NCBI GenBank assembly: GCA_038236965.1
Contig: JBBRZF010000019.1
Span: forward strand, 1-32,029
Length of the DNA stretch: 32,029 nt
From: JBBRZF01 sp038236965
GTDB taxonomy: Bacteria; Acidobacteriota; Terriglobia; Terriglobales; Acidobacteriaceae
Direction: 5' to 3'
This document shows positions 1-9,134 of this stretch, in pieces (positions within the stretch are counted from its first letter, which is position 1; each line of letters starts with the position of its first letter). Below the pieces are notes generated by a model. The model worked only from the letters and a program-made list of their open reading frames with translations, was not told the origin of the DNA and ran no database searches. Both the position numbers and the translations under genes were made by a program.

Positions 1-2177
1 ACGAGATCGGATTCACGCGGATGAACGACGATGTCGCGCACGGCGACGGCCGGGAAATTGGAGCCTTTGTACTGAGCCCAATTCTGGCCGCCATCGATGG
101 AGATCCAGAGACCGAACTCGGTGCCGAGGAAGAGCAGATTGGGATTCTCCGTGTCTTCCTTAATGACGTGAACGTAGCCGAGCACGCCTTGCTGCTGCAC
201 CGGAAGCGCGGTCCAGGTCGTACCGGAATCGGTCGTCTTGTACGCGTAAGGCTTCATATCGCCAAAGGTATGGCGGTCGAAGGTAGCGTAAGCGGTGGCA
301 TCGTTGAAGCGACTGGCTTCGACGGTGGATACCCAAGAGTTTTTCGGGAGGCCTTGAATGTTTCCGACTACGTTGGTCCAGGCCTTGGCGCCATCGCGAG
401 TCAGTTGCAGATTACCGTCATCGGTGCCGACCCAGATGACCTGTCCGTTCTTCGGCGACTCGCTGATGGAATAAATGGTGGTGTGCATCTCCGCCGAGGA
501 GTTATCGATGGTGACGCCGCCAGACTCTTCCTGTTTCTGCTTCTCGGGATCGTTGGTGGTGAGATCCGGCGAGATGCGTTCCCAGGTTTGTCCGTGGTCA
601 CGCGAGCGGAAGAGGAATTGACCGCCCAGGTAGATGGTTCCCTTTTCGTTGGGACTCATGTGTATGGGCGTGTTCCAGTTGGAGCGCAACTTCTTTTCGC
701 CGTACTTGGCGTAAGGAGTGATGGAGCGAACCTCATGCGTGTAGCGATTGACGCGCCCGAGAGCACCGCCCTGCGACTCGGCATAGAGATAGGCGGGATC
801 GGAAGGATCCTCGAACATCCAGAAGCCGTCGCCGCCGTACATGTTCTCCCAACGCGAGTTGGTGACGCCGCCGGGATACGAAGAATCGCCTACCCAGGAA
901 CTGTTGTCCTGCAAGCCGCCATAGACGCGGTAGGGATCGGCGTTGTCGAGACTGACATGGTAGAACTGCGAGATCGGCAGGTTCTGCATGTGCTCCCAAC
1001 GGGTGCCGCCATCGGTGCTGCGCCACAGTCCGCCGTCGTCTCCGGTAAAGACGAGGTTAGGATTCTGCGGATCGATCCATACATCATGGAAGTCGCCGTG
1101 AGCGCTGTTGCCGACGCTGCTGAAACTGCGTCCGCCATTCACGCTGAGGAGCAGAGGGCCATCCGGTTTGAAAAGCTTGTTCTCGTTGGTGGGATCGACG
1201 ATGAGGTTGGCGAAATAGAACGGTCGCCAAACCATGTAGCTGCTGGAGTCGAGCCGCTTCCAGTTTGCGCCACCGTCATCGGAGCGGAAGAGCGCGCTCT
1301 TGGCCGATTCGATCATGGCGTAAACAGTTTGAGGCTTGCCGGGCGCAACCGTAACGGCGATGCGTCCGTAGGGCTTGGCAGGAAGACCCTTGGCATTCTG
1401 CTCGGTAAGTTCAGACCAATGCTCTCCACCGTCGGTGGACTTGAAGATGCCGCTGCCGGGACCGCCCGAACGGAAGGTCCAGCCGAAGCGGCGGAAGTCC
1501 CACAAGGAAGCGTAAAGCGTGCCGGGTTCAGCGGGGCTCATGGAGAGCATAGCGCATCCGGTGGCGGGATTTGCTCCGGCCAAGACCTTGCGCCAAGTCT
1601 TGCCGCCGTCGCTGGTCTTGTAAACGCCGCGCTCTTCGTTGTCGTTCCAGAGATGTCCGGTCGCGCAGGCAAAGACGGTATTGCTATCGCGCGGATCGAC
1701 GATGATCTTTGCGATACGTTCGGAATCTTTCAGCCCGACGTTGGCCCAGTTCTCGCCGCCGTCGGTGGATTTATAAATGCCGTTGCCAACGGAGACGCTG
1801 TTACGCGACCAGGTTTCGCCGCTGCCAGCCCAGACAATCTGAGGATTCTTGCGGTCGATGGCGATGGCGCCCATGGACTGCACGCCTTCGCGGTCGAAGA
1901 CGGGATTGAAGGACATGCCGCCATTCACCGACTTCCAGACGCCGCCGCTGGCGGAGGCGATGAAGACCGTGAGCAGACCTTTGTTGTTGACGACGTCAAC
2001 AGCGGCGATGCGTCCGCTCATGGTGGCGGAGCCGATATTGCGTGCGGGGAGGCCGGAGACAGTTGCGGCGTCGAACCGGGGAGCCTGCTGTGCGGATGCA
2101 CCACAAGCAAGCAGCAACACGGCGATGCCGAGCTTCAGGTGATTCCAACTACGAGTACCGAACGCGTTCGCGGTCAT
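1..2177 (-). CDS. Secreted Asp-box (BNR) repeat beta-propeller protein, sortilin/VPS10-like, 3' end outside window
   Basis: I translated the minus strand from ATG at 2177; the segments I read stay open down to base 3 (about 725 codons) and no stop lies in the window, so the C-terminus is missing. Residues 1-29 form a signal peptide ending A-S-A before QQ. Asp-box motifs (S-x-D-G-G-x-x-W) recur: STDGGENW near 137, SDGGKTW near 189, and later STDGGTRW, SRDHGQTW and SIDGGQNW. This is the pattern of acidobacterial secreted 'BNR/sortilin-type' beta-propellers, which are usually around 1000 residues. A Shine-Dalgarno-like AAAGGAC lies just upstream. It follows the LolA-like gene by 58 bases and is probably co-transcribed with it. 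Asp-boxes are structural, so no enzymatic activity is claimed; annotation pipelines often call such proteins 'glycosyl hydrolase' without proof. Confidence 0.85.
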   Translation of the reverse strand, partial: MTANAFGTRSWNHLKLGIAVLLLACGASAQQAPRFDAATVSGLPARNIGSATMSGRIAAVDVVNNKGLLTVFIASASGGVWKSVNGGMSFNPVFDREGVQSMGAIAIDRKNPQIVWAGSGETWSRNSVSVGNGIYKSTDGGENWANVGLKDSERIAKIIVDPRDSNTVFACATGHLWNDNEERGVYKTSDGGKTWRKVLAGANPATGCAMLSMSPAEPGTLYASLWDFRRFGWTFRSGGPGSGIFKSTDGGEHWSELTEQNAKGLPAKPYGRIAVTVAPGKPQTVYAMIESAKSALFRSDDGGANWKRLDSSSYMVWRPFYFANLIVDPTNENKLFKPDGPLLLSVNGGRSFSSVGNSAHGDFHDVWIDPQNPNLVFTGDDGGLWRSTDGGTRWEHMQNLPISQFYHVSLDNADPYRVYGGLQDNSSWVGDSSYPGGVTNSRWENMYGGDGFWMFEDPSDPAYLYAESQGGALGRVNRYTHEVRSITPYAKYGEKKLRSNWNTPIHMSPNEKGTIYLGGQFLFRSRDHGQTWERISPDLTTNDPEKQKQEESGGVTIDNSSAEMHTTIYSISESPKNGQVIWVGTDDGNLQLTRDGAKAWTNVVGNIQGLPKNSWVSTVEASRFNDATAYATFDRHTFGDMKPYAYKTTDSGTTWTALPVQQQGVLGYVHVIKEDTENPNLLFLGTEFGLWISIDGGQNWAQYKGSNFPAVAVRDIVVHPRESDL

Positions 2178-2235
2178 GTACGGGTCGTCCTTTCGATGCG
2201 ATAGTCGCTGAAGTGCGCTGCGTTCAACGCGCGCG

Positions 2236-2997
2236 TTATTTCTTCGGTTCGTTGACAGGTGGCTTGGCTGCGGCCGCCGCCGGCATTTTGAAAATGGCGT
2301 CATCGAGCGGGACGTTGACCTCGACTTTATCGATGGTTACTTTCTGGCGATTCGCGGGGTTGTCCTTGGGGCCGCTCTCTGTTGCAAAGGCGAACAAGAC
2401 GCTATTGACCGGCTTGTAAGAACCGTATTCGGTGACCGATTCGAGAACAGAGCCGCGAATAAACATCTGCTTCTCGGTGCGGAACTCGAGGAACGTCTCA
2501 GGGTCGAGGTAGTAATAGATGATGTCGCCGTTTTTCAGCGTGACCTTGAGGCGATAGGCATCGTCGCCGTCGATGAGGTCTTTGCCGAGGTATTCGATCT
2601 TGTTGCCCTTGGTTGCGGCGTCAACAAGGGGGCCGTCGATGTCGGCGTCTTCGACGAGCGAACGCATGTCGTCTTCGCCAAGCATCTCAGGGTCGCGACG
2701 TCCGCCGAAAGGATTGATTTGCCATCCGGAGGTGCCGTCGTAGGCGATGACCAACGTCATGCCCTGAATGGAGATGTTCTGGCGGAGCAGGTCTGGACGC
2801 TTGGACTGTGACGAATACTGCAACCGAGTGCCGCCCTGGTCGATGCGCCCAGTCATGCGGAGGGAGTGGATGGCTTTGATTTTATCTAGTCCGCCCTTTG
2901 CCGCGATGTTCTTCGCGACCAGTTCCTCGGCAGTTTGAGCGTGCGCCATGGCAGCGCAGCAGAGGAGGGCGAGGAGTAAGCCCGTGATCTTTCTCAT
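2236..2997 (-). CDS. LolA-like secreted/periplasmic protein
   Basis: 253 aa. The N-terminus MRKITGLLLALLCCAAMAHA is a clear signal peptide with cleavage expected before QTAEEL. The body begins with the 'ELVAKNIAAKGGLDKIKAI' type helix seen in LolA/LolB-fold 'outer membrane lipoprotein-sorting' relatives, followed by alternating beta-strand segments such as 'YYLDPETFLEFRTEKQ', where other family members also carry a Y-x-D-P-x-T-x-L motif. The C-terminus is low complexity (AAAAAKPPVNEPKK). The start is supported by a GAAGGAG Shine-Dalgarno 8 bases upstream. It is first in a likely two-gene unit with the Asp-box protein. It may bind a hydrophobic ligand at the periplasmic face, by analogy with the fold; true LolA function (lipoprotein carrier) is not implied, because acidobacterial genomes hold many such paralogues. 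Confidence 0.75.
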   Translation of the reverse strand: MRKITGLLLALLCCAAMAHAQTAEELVAKNIAAKGGLDKIKAIHSLRMTGRIDQGGTRLQYSSQSKRPDLLRQNISIQGMTLVIAYDGTSGWQINPFGGRRDPEMLGEDDMRSLVEDADIDGPLVDAATKGNKIEYLGKDLIDGDDAYRLKVTLKNGDIIYYYLDPETFLEFRTEKQMFIRGSVLESVTEYGSYKPVNSVLFAFATESGPKDNPANRQKVTIDKVEVNVPLDDAIFKMPAAAAAKPPVNEPKK

Positions 2998-3369
2998 GCA
3001 GAGTGCTCCTTCACGTTGCGATTGGAGAATGCGTTAACAGCGTACGTCGGCCTAGCAGGAATTGCCGTGCATCTAGAGACGAGCGAATCGAAATAAAGAT
3101 AGCAGCGAATATCTGCGCGCCCCACAGCGCGACAATGCTTCGGAAGCATTGTACTGCAAGCCAAAGCCAGGGTCTGTGAGCGGGGGGCATGATGGCTGAT
3201 TCCGAGGCAATTCCCTGTTCGAAACGGTCGCTGACGGACACTATTCTACCCACATGCCACCCACTGCACGATTCGCCCGAGCACAAGCCATATCCAAGTC
3301 AATGACGTGAGAAGCGTTAACGATTCCTCCCAATTGGCGAAAGCAGAGCAGGCTCGTGCTGCTGGTCCT
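2998..3369. other. 372-base intergenic region
   Basis: It lies between the end of the gtrA-like gene and the start of the LolA-like gene. It holds the upstream region of the LolA/Asp-box unit and a perfect 10+1+10 palindrome at 3132-3152. The open frame 3011-3286 on the minus strand has no recognisable domain and an atypical composition, so I do not call it a gene. I see no T-tracted terminator for gtrA here. Confidence 0.6.
3132..3152. repeat. Perfect 21-base palindrome (possible operator or hairpin)
   Basis: The arms ACAATGCTTC and GAAGCATTGT are exact reverse complements around a single central G. It lies about 135 bases upstream of the LolA-like start codon. There is no T-run on either side, so an intrinsic terminator is unlikely. 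A dimeric-regulator operator is one possibility. Confidence 0.5.
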
Positions 3370-3777
3370 CTACTCGGCAAAGACCCAGCGGTCGCTCGCC
3401 ACGAAGTTCACAAGCGAGCAGGCGACGATGCTCATCGCATTGGCGGCGCGCAGCGGCAGGTGAAGTTGTCCGACGAGAAGGCGCATGATCAGCAGGTTGC
3501 CGACGATGGAAACGAAACCGTTGGCGAGATTGAATCGCAGCAACCTGCGCGCAGACGCCGGAAGTGAGCGACTGAGACGCTCTGGCCAGGTGAAGCGCTC
3601 GTGCCAGAAGAAATTATGGACGACGGCTGCTTCGACGGCGATGACCGTCGCGACGAGATAGTTCACGTGCGCTGCGGAGGTAAGCGTCCAGAGCGCACAG
3701 AACTGGACCACGATACCTCCGGCGCCGACGAGGTTGAAGCGCAGCCAGCGACGAACCGCACTGAAATCGCGCGTCAT
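3370..3777 (-). CDS. GtrA-like four-helix membrane protein
   Basis: 135 aa starting at ATG 3777. A longer open frame extends upstream to 4287, but that part is only the out-of-frame shadow of the neighbouring gene. Four hydrophobic segments are visible, roughly residues 13-33, 38-58, 80-100 and 108-130, with the N-terminal 'RWLRFNLVGAGGIVVQFC' and the C-terminal 'NFVASDRWVFAE' typical of the GtrA family (PF04138). Family members are thought to flip undecaprenyl-phosphate-linked sugars or assist cell-surface glycan synthesis. The start codon overlaps the stop of the upstream CDP-alcohol transferase (ATGA, 3774-3777), which indicates translational coupling and a shared pathway. The exact substrate is unknown. 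Confidence 0.85.
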   Translation of the reverse strand: MTRDFSAVRRWLRFNLVGAGGIVVQFCALWTLTSAAHVNYLVATVIAVEAAVVHNFFWHERFTWPERLSRSLPASARRLLRFNLANGFVSIVGNLLIMRLLVGQLHLPLRAANAMSIVACSLVNFVASDRWVFAE

Positions 3778-4487
3778 TGCATGGGTTCCTGACGATAGAG
3801 TTCGGAAGTGTGGCGAATAGTGGCGGCGACGACGAGAGCGAACATCCCGGCTGCGCCGATGCTTCCACCGACGTCGAAGAACAGGAAGTGGCGTCCAAAG
3901 AGCGTTGCATAGGGGTGCCAGAGAAGCGCGAGGTTGCCGATGATGAGGAGGATGCGCAGCTCCGTGGGTCCGAATATTCCCTGCGACATTTTGAAAACAT
4001 TGAGCGAGTAGGTGGCGAGGCAGGTCTCGATGAAGATGAGCAGAAATGCTATGAGCATGGCCATGGCAACGGGCCAATGCAGAAGACCGGAGAAGCCAAG
4101 TCCGCACATGAGGAAGACCGCGCCAAAGGCGTCGATGACGTGATCGACGTAAAAGCCGTAGCGCGGGCGCTGGCAGTTGCGCACGCGAGCGAGCGTGCCG
4201 TCGAGGCTGTCGCCGAACCAGTTGAGCGCGATGAACAGGCAGGCCAGCAGCAGCGCATATTTGTTCCAGCGAGAGAACACATAGCAAAGTCCTGCGAGGA
4301 ACTGCGCTATCAACCCCAGCAGCGTAAGGTGGTCAGAATTGACCGCCTTCGGCATACGCTCAGCGAAGTAGATGAGAGCGCGCTTCTCCAGTTTTGCGGT
4401 GAGCGCGTGGTGCACTCTTTCGGCGGACTTGACGTCGGAGGCGCTTGCGGATTTCGTGAGCATCCTGGTTTCTGCGTGCGATGACAT
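3774..4487 (-). CDS. CDP-alcohol phosphatidyltransferase family membrane enzyme
   Basis: 237 aa integral membrane protein. It carries the CDP-alcohol phosphotransferase signature at residues 93-119: D93-x2-D96-G97-x2-A100-R101 ... G111-x3-D115-x3-D119. The gap between AR and G is 9 residues, one more than the usual pattern. These acidic residues bind the metal and CDP-lipid or CDP-alcohol. About six transmembrane helices follow. The enzyme would transfer a phosphoalcohol or phosphatidyl group between a CDP-linked donor and an alcohol acceptor; which lipid is made cannot be told from sequence. AAGGAG lies 7 bases before the ATG. It is the middle gene of the SRPBCC / CDP-alcohol / GtrA operon, 16 bases after the upstream gene and overlapping gtrA by four bases. 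Confidence 0.88.
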   Translation of the reverse strand: MSSHAETRMLTKSASASDVKSAERVHHALTAKLEKRALIYFAERMPKAVNSDHLTLLGLIAQFLAGLCYVFSRWNKYALLLACLFIALNWFGDSLDGTLARVRNCQRPRYGFYVDHVIDAFGAVFLMCGLGFSGLLHWPVAMAMLIAFLLIFIETCLATYSLNVFKMSQGIFGPTELRILLIIGNLALLWHPYATLFGRHFLFFDVGGSIGAAGMFALVVAATIRHTSELYRQEPMQ

Positions 4488-4503
4488 GGATTCTCCTTAT
4501 GAC

Positions 4504-5292
4504 TTAGCGACGGACCGCTGCTAAGTGCTGCACGGCGGTTCGAGTGGCTTTCAACGTGAATTCCAACGATTCGCGGGGTACGCTCTCCATGAACGGGCCG
4601 ATGACGTACTTCAATCCGAAGGGAACGTCGCGGGTGAGGGAAACGGTTTCGCAGGTCAACAGGACTCCGTCTGGAACCTGCACGTAACTCCAGTAGGTAT
4701 CCATGCTCCAGAGGAATCCGCTGTCGTTGCCGGGCGTGAGCGTGTGTTCGGTGCGCTCGCCGGTGTCGGCTACTTCCGTGATGTGGTTCATGCGCGCAAC
4801 GCTGAAGCGGTGGTCGGGGTCGAGCTGGCCGAAGTGAACATCGGAGATTGTGTCCAGGACGACAGTGATGACCTTGTGTTTTTGTAGCCGCATGGAGAAC
4901 CGGAAATCGTCGCCCTTGTGGGCGAGGAGCGCGGAGTGAAGCACCTCGGGCTGAAAGTTCATGGCGAAGCTGTCGTAGTCCTGCGCGACGGCGATCATCT
5001 GCGGGAGCGAGGCTGAGGCGATGAAGGCGGTTCCCTTCCAGTGGTGAATGAGACCGTCGGGAATGGCAGGCGCCGTGATCTTTTCGATGAGGACCTCTCC
5101 GCTGCGTAGACGGGCGTCGGTCGGAGGCGCCCCGAGAAAGGTGGGTGGCGACGAGTGCTGCTTCTGGACGTTGGCGTCCACGGTCGCAATGTAGTGGTCG
5201 AAAGCGAGACGCGTTTTGTCGGTTGGGTCGGCGGAGGCGGCAGGTACGGCGAGCAGCGCGGCCATTACAAGCGTGATAAGTGCTTTCTTCAT
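4504..5292 (-). CDS. Secreted SRPBCC/START-like protein of unknown function
   Basis: 262 aa. The open frame reaches 5364, but ATG at 5292 is preferred: it has a GGAGAGGGAA Shine-Dalgarno directly upstream and begins a clean signal peptide (MKKALITLVMAALLAVPAASA). The mature protein lacks membrane segments. The C-terminal third (residues about 190-258, with 'TYWSYVQVPDGVLL', 'LTRDVPFGLKYVIGPF' and 'ESLEFTLKATRTAV') resembles the last strands and long C-terminal helix of SRPBCC/START-like ligand-binding folds. That is a fold-level judgement by eye. As first gene of the operon with a CDP-alcohol transferase and GtrA, it could bind or carry a lipid product in the periplasm; this is inference only. 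Confidence 0.65.
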   Translation of the reverse strand: MKKALITLVMAALLAVPAASADPTDKTRLAFDHYIATVDANVQKQHSSPPTFLGAPPTDARLRSGEVLIEKITAPAIPDGLIHHWKGTAFIASASLPQMIAVAQDYDSFAMNFQPEVLHSALLAHKGDDFRFSMRLQKHKVITVVLDTISDVHFGQLDPDHRFSVARMNHITEVADTGERTEHTLTPGNDSGFLWSMDTYWSYVQVPDGVLLTCETVSLTRDVPFGLKYVIGPFMESVPRESLEFTLKATRTAVQHLAAVRR

Positions 5293-5486
5293 TTCCCTCT
5301 CCAGCTTCAAATCCGTGGCGAGAATGACGGAGATGGGAGAAAGAATCCATGCATTGCGCGTCATTCGGCCATGGAGGGCGTCTCATCCGGTAAACATTGC
5401 TGCAAGAGACACTTGCGGGTACATCTCATCCCCGGGGAGAAACAAACGGGTGGATTTTCAGGTGGAGGATGATGCGGAAGAGAAGA

Positions 5487-6737
5487 CTATTCGTAGCGCA
5501 GGGCTTCGACGGGGTCGAGGCGGGAGGCGGAGACGGCAGGCCAGACGCCGAAGAAGACGCCCACGGCTACCGAGACGCTAAATCCGGTGATGACCGCCCA
5601 TGCGGGGACGCCCGACCGGAGGCTGGGAACCAGCGCACCCACGACGAGAGTGACGAGGATGGAGAAGGCGATGCCGAGCAGTCCGCCGACGCAGGTCAGC
5701 GCAACGGCTTCACTGAGGAACTGCAAGATGATATCGCCGCGACGGGCACCGATGGCTTTGCGAATGCCGATCTCGCGAGTGCGTTCGGTGACGCTGACCA
5801 GCATGATGTTCATCACGCCGATGCCGCCGACGAGCAATCCCATTCCGGAGATGCCGATGGAGATGAGCAACACCATGCCGGTGATGCGGTCGAAATTCTG
5901 AATGATGGAATCGGCAGTGGAGAGCGAGAAGTCGTCGTCCGCGCCTTGAGGCGTCCTGCGCAGGCGACGTAAGGCGGCGCGGATCTCGTCGAGGGCGTCG
6001 GCGCGGCGATTGGGAAGAGCCTTGGCTGCGAGGAAGAAATTCTCCGACATCGGATATCTCATGCGGGCGGTCTCGAGCGGGATGGTGATCTGGCGGTCGA
6101 GGCCATTCTCTCCGAAGAAGCCTCCCTTGGCCGCGGCGAAGACTCCGATGATCATGTAGTCGGCGTTATTCACGTTGACGATGCGTCCTACGGCATCGCC
6201 TTGCGGGAAGAGGGCGCCCGCAACACTCGAGCCGAGCAGAGCAACCCGTTGCGCGCTACGATTTTCCTGGTCGGTGAAGGTGCGTCCGGCGCGGAGGTCG
6301 CGGGGAGAGATCTCGTAAGCGTTGGGCGTAGTTCCCTGGAGGGAAACGTTGTCGGACTCAAAGCCCGGAACCTTCGCACTCATGAAATTGCCCGGCGGCA
6401 AAACGATGAAGAGACTCATCGATACGTCGCTGATGGAAGGCACTACGGTCTTGAGATACTCCGCGTAATCGGGATGCAGAGCTTTGCGCTTTAATTCTTT
6501 CGGCCGCGCGCCTGCTCCACTCGGGTCGCCGCTGACACGAGCGATGAAGATATTGTCTGGGCCGAACTCCTGAAAGAAATCGACAATACCTTTTCGCAAT
6601 CCGGTGAGCAGCGTAGCTACGGTCACAACCGTGGTGATACCGATGATGATGCCGAGGATGGTGAGCCCTGAACGGAATTTGTTGACCCACACGGCTTGGG
6701 CAGCCATGGTCAGGGTCTCGCGGGCACTGATCTTCAT
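5487..6737 (-). CDS. MacB/FtsX-type ABC transporter permease (ABC3 family)
   Basis: 416 aa. An N-terminal transmembrane helix (about 17-45, 'FRSGLTILGIIIGITTVV') is followed by a MacB-type periplasmic core domain (about 50-285) and a C-terminal FtsX domain with three helices (about 290-314, 340-370, 375-400). The conserved cytoplasmic loop 'VTERTREIGIRKAIGA' lies near 316-331, and the end 'PAVSASRLDPVEALRYE' is typical. Such permeases couple a cytoplasmic ATPase to extracytoplasmic work, for example on lipoproteins, peptides or macrolides. There is a strong GAGGAGGAT Shine-Dalgarno. It follows the second permease by 13 bases. No ATP-binding subunit gene is adjacent on either side, so the ATPase must be encoded elsewhere. 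Confidence 0.9.
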   Translation of the reverse strand: MKISARETLTMAAQAVWVNKFRSGLTILGIIIGITTVVTVATLLTGLRKGIVDFFQEFGPDNIFIARVSGDPSGAGARPKELKRKALHPDYAEYLKTVVPSISDVSMSLFIVLPPGNFMSAKVPGFESDNVSLQGTTPNAYEISPRDLRAGRTFTDQENRSAQRVALLGSSVAGALFPQGDAVGRIVNVNNADYMIIGVFAAAKGGFFGENGLDRQITIPLETARMRYPMSENFFLAAKALPNRRADALDEIRAALRRLRRTPQGADDDFSLSTADSIIQNFDRITGMVLLISIGISGMGLLVGGIGVMNIMLVSVTERTREIGIRKAIGARRGDIILQFLSEAVALTCVGGLLGIAFSILVTLVVGALVPSLRSGVPAWAVITGFSVSVAVGVFFGVWPAVSASRLDPVEALRYE

Positions 6738-6750
6738 AGAGTCATCCTCC

Positions 6751-7998
<1,248 letters not shown>

Positions 7999-8119
7999 CG
8001 GTAAGTGGACTCTTTCTGGTTGCTGCCCCCCCAATTGTATAAGGATGGGAAGGTGGAGTCGAGAATTCGCCGCAATCGTGATCGAGAGAGGAAAATGGTT
8101 CTATTGTTTTTTCACCAAA

Positions 8120-8151
8120 AGGAAAGAGCGCCCTGCGGAAGAGCGCTCTTT
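8120..8151 (-). terminator. Probable intrinsic terminator after the EamA-like gene
   Basis: A perfect 9-base stem AAAGAGCGC / GCGCTCTTT (8123-8131 with 8143-8151) with an 11-base loop lies 15 bases past the EamA-like stop. Read on the minus strand it is followed by a T-rich CCTTTTGG stretch, so the T-tract is interrupted and the strength is uncertain. Confidence 0.5.
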
Positions 8152-8165
8152 CAATCTAATGGCTG

Positions 8166-8546
8166 CTATGTTCTGGAAACCACCACGATGCCGGCGATGA
8201 TCATCACCATGCCGACCAGTTTCAGGCTGGAGATGGATTCGCGGAAGATGAGGACTGCACCGATAGAGACCAACAAGAACGTGCATCCGACCAGCATGGG
8301 ATAACTGGTGGTGATCTGTTCGCTGCCAAGAACGCGGAACCAGACGAGGGCGGCGATCCCATAAAGAAGAAAGCCGATATCGAATGCGGGGTGGGCGGCT
8401 AATCCAAGAACGGAGCGAACGATGGAACCACCGCCTGCGAGTCCGCCGACGGCCAAGACTCCTTTGCGGATAAGGAGGTTCCCTATAGCGGTGAGGACGG
8501 CACTGAGCACGACGAGCAGAAATCCTGTTCTTGAGATTCCGATCAT
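8166..8546 (-). CDS. Small EamA/SMR-type (ArnE/F-like) four-helix membrane transporter
   Basis: 126 aa from ATG 8546. The open frame continues upstream only as a shadow of the acetyltransferase gene. Four hydrophobic segments are visible (about 7-27, 48-70, 77-97, 104-123). The motif 'PMLVGCTFLLVSIGAVLIF' with a following 'ES' matches half-size EamA/DMT proteins such as the ArnE/ArnF flippase subunits, which move undecaprenyl-phosphate-linked aminosugars. The start overlaps the upstream acetyltransferase stop (ATGA at 8543-8546), so the two are translationally coupled. A role in flipping a lipid-linked sugar that carries the acetylated amino group is plausible inference; a generic small-molecule exporter is the alternative. 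Confidence 0.8.
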   Translation of the reverse strand: MIGISRTGFLLVVLSAVLTAIGNLLIRKGVLAVGGLAGGGSIVRSVLGLAAHPAFDIGFLLYGIAALVWFRVLGSEQITTSYPMLVGCTFLLVSIGAVLIFRESISSLKLVGMVMIIAGIVVVSRT

Positions 8547-9013
8547 GAGCGATCTGCTCCGCGAAGTCTTGCGGGCACTCCGGCGACGACGGCATTGTCG
8601 GGCACGTCCTTGGTGACGACAGCACCGGCTCCGACCATTGCGTTCTCTCCCACGGTGATGCCGCAAAGAAGAACGGACCCGCTGCCGAGGGATGCTCCAC
8701 GCTTGATGCGAGTGGGGACGACCACCCAATCGGCTTCCGTCTGCAACTCGCCAGCGGCGGTGGCACGCGGGAAGCGGTCGTTGATGAACATCACGCCGTG
8801 TCCGACAAAAACTTCGTCTTCGATGGCCACGCCTTCGCAAATAAATGTGTGGGAAGAAATCTTGCAGCGCGCACCGATGGTGGCGTTCTTCTGGATTTCG
8901 ACAAATGCTCCGACCTTGGTGTCGTCGCCGATAGTGCAGCCATAAAGATTGACGAGTTCGGGCTGGAAGATTCGGACGTCTTTCCCGAGTTTCACGGAAT
9001 CAGCAATAGGCAT
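8543..9013 (-). CDS. Hexapeptide-repeat sugar N-acetyltransferase, WbpD/WlbB-like
   Basis: 156 aa. Left-handed beta-helix hexapeptide repeats run through most of the protein (for example 'VNLYGCTIGDDTKVGAFVEI', 'ATIGARCKISSHTFICEGV', 'GVTIGENAMVGAGAVV'-type units). The segment 'IEDEVFVGHGVMFINDRFPR' is characteristic of the WbpD/WlbB group, which acetylates the 3-amino group of UDP-2-acetamido-3-amino-2,3-dideoxyglucuronate with acetyl-CoA. The catalytic Asn/His pair is plausibly within that segment. The partner genes of that pathway (wbpA, wbpB, wbpE) are not in the window, so either they lie elsewhere or this enzyme uses another aminosugar. It is coupled to the EamA-like gene. Confidence 0.82.
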   Translation of the reverse strand: MPIADSVKLGKDVRIFQPELVNLYGCTIGDDTKVGAFVEIQKNATIGARCKISSHTFICEGVAIEDEVFVGHGVMFINDRFPRATAAGELQTEADWVVVPTRIKRGASLGSGSVLLCGITVGENAMVGAGAVVTKDVPDNAVVAGVPARLRGADRS

Positions 9014-9082
9014 GAAAACGCTTGTCCCTGTGCATGGATTGTTGAGCGAGTAAGTATCGTACTACGCGCGAAGGCGGTTGCC

Positions 9083-9113
9083 GAAAACAAAAAGCCCCGG
9101 AGATGCCCGGGGC
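9083..9113 (-). terminator. Intrinsic terminator of the UDP-xylose synthase gene
   Basis: On the minus strand a 7-base stem GCCCCGG / CCGGGGC (9107-9113 with 9094-9100) and a 6-base loop are followed directly by TTTTTGTTTT (9093 down to 9084). It lies about 20 bases past the stop codon at 9135. Confidence 0.88.
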
Positions 9114-9134
9114 CCCGCGGCGTCCATGGAATGC

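Noticed and set aside
21..2204. 727-codon open frame on the plus strand
   Set aside because: It is the in-register antisense of the Asp-box repeat gene. The minus strand has a signal peptide, Shine-Dalgarno and repeated Asp-boxes; the plus translation has no recognisable domain.
3011..3286. 91-codon open frame on the minus strand between the GtrA-like and LolA-like genes
   Set aside because: No Shine-Dalgarno, no family, and a perfect palindrome in the middle of it; more likely regulatory DNA.
3777..4484. 235-codon open frame on the plus strand
   Set aside because: Antisense to the CDP-alcohol phosphatidyltransferase, which has its full catalytic signature.
5429..5438. TCCCCGGGGA palindrome upstream of the SRPBCC-like gene
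   Set aside because: Only ten bases and GC-only in the core; expected by chance in GC-rich DNA.
8005..8304. 99-codon open frame on the plus strand across the permease/EamA gap
   Set aside because: Overlaps the EamA-like gene antisense and the terminator hairpin; no domain recognised.
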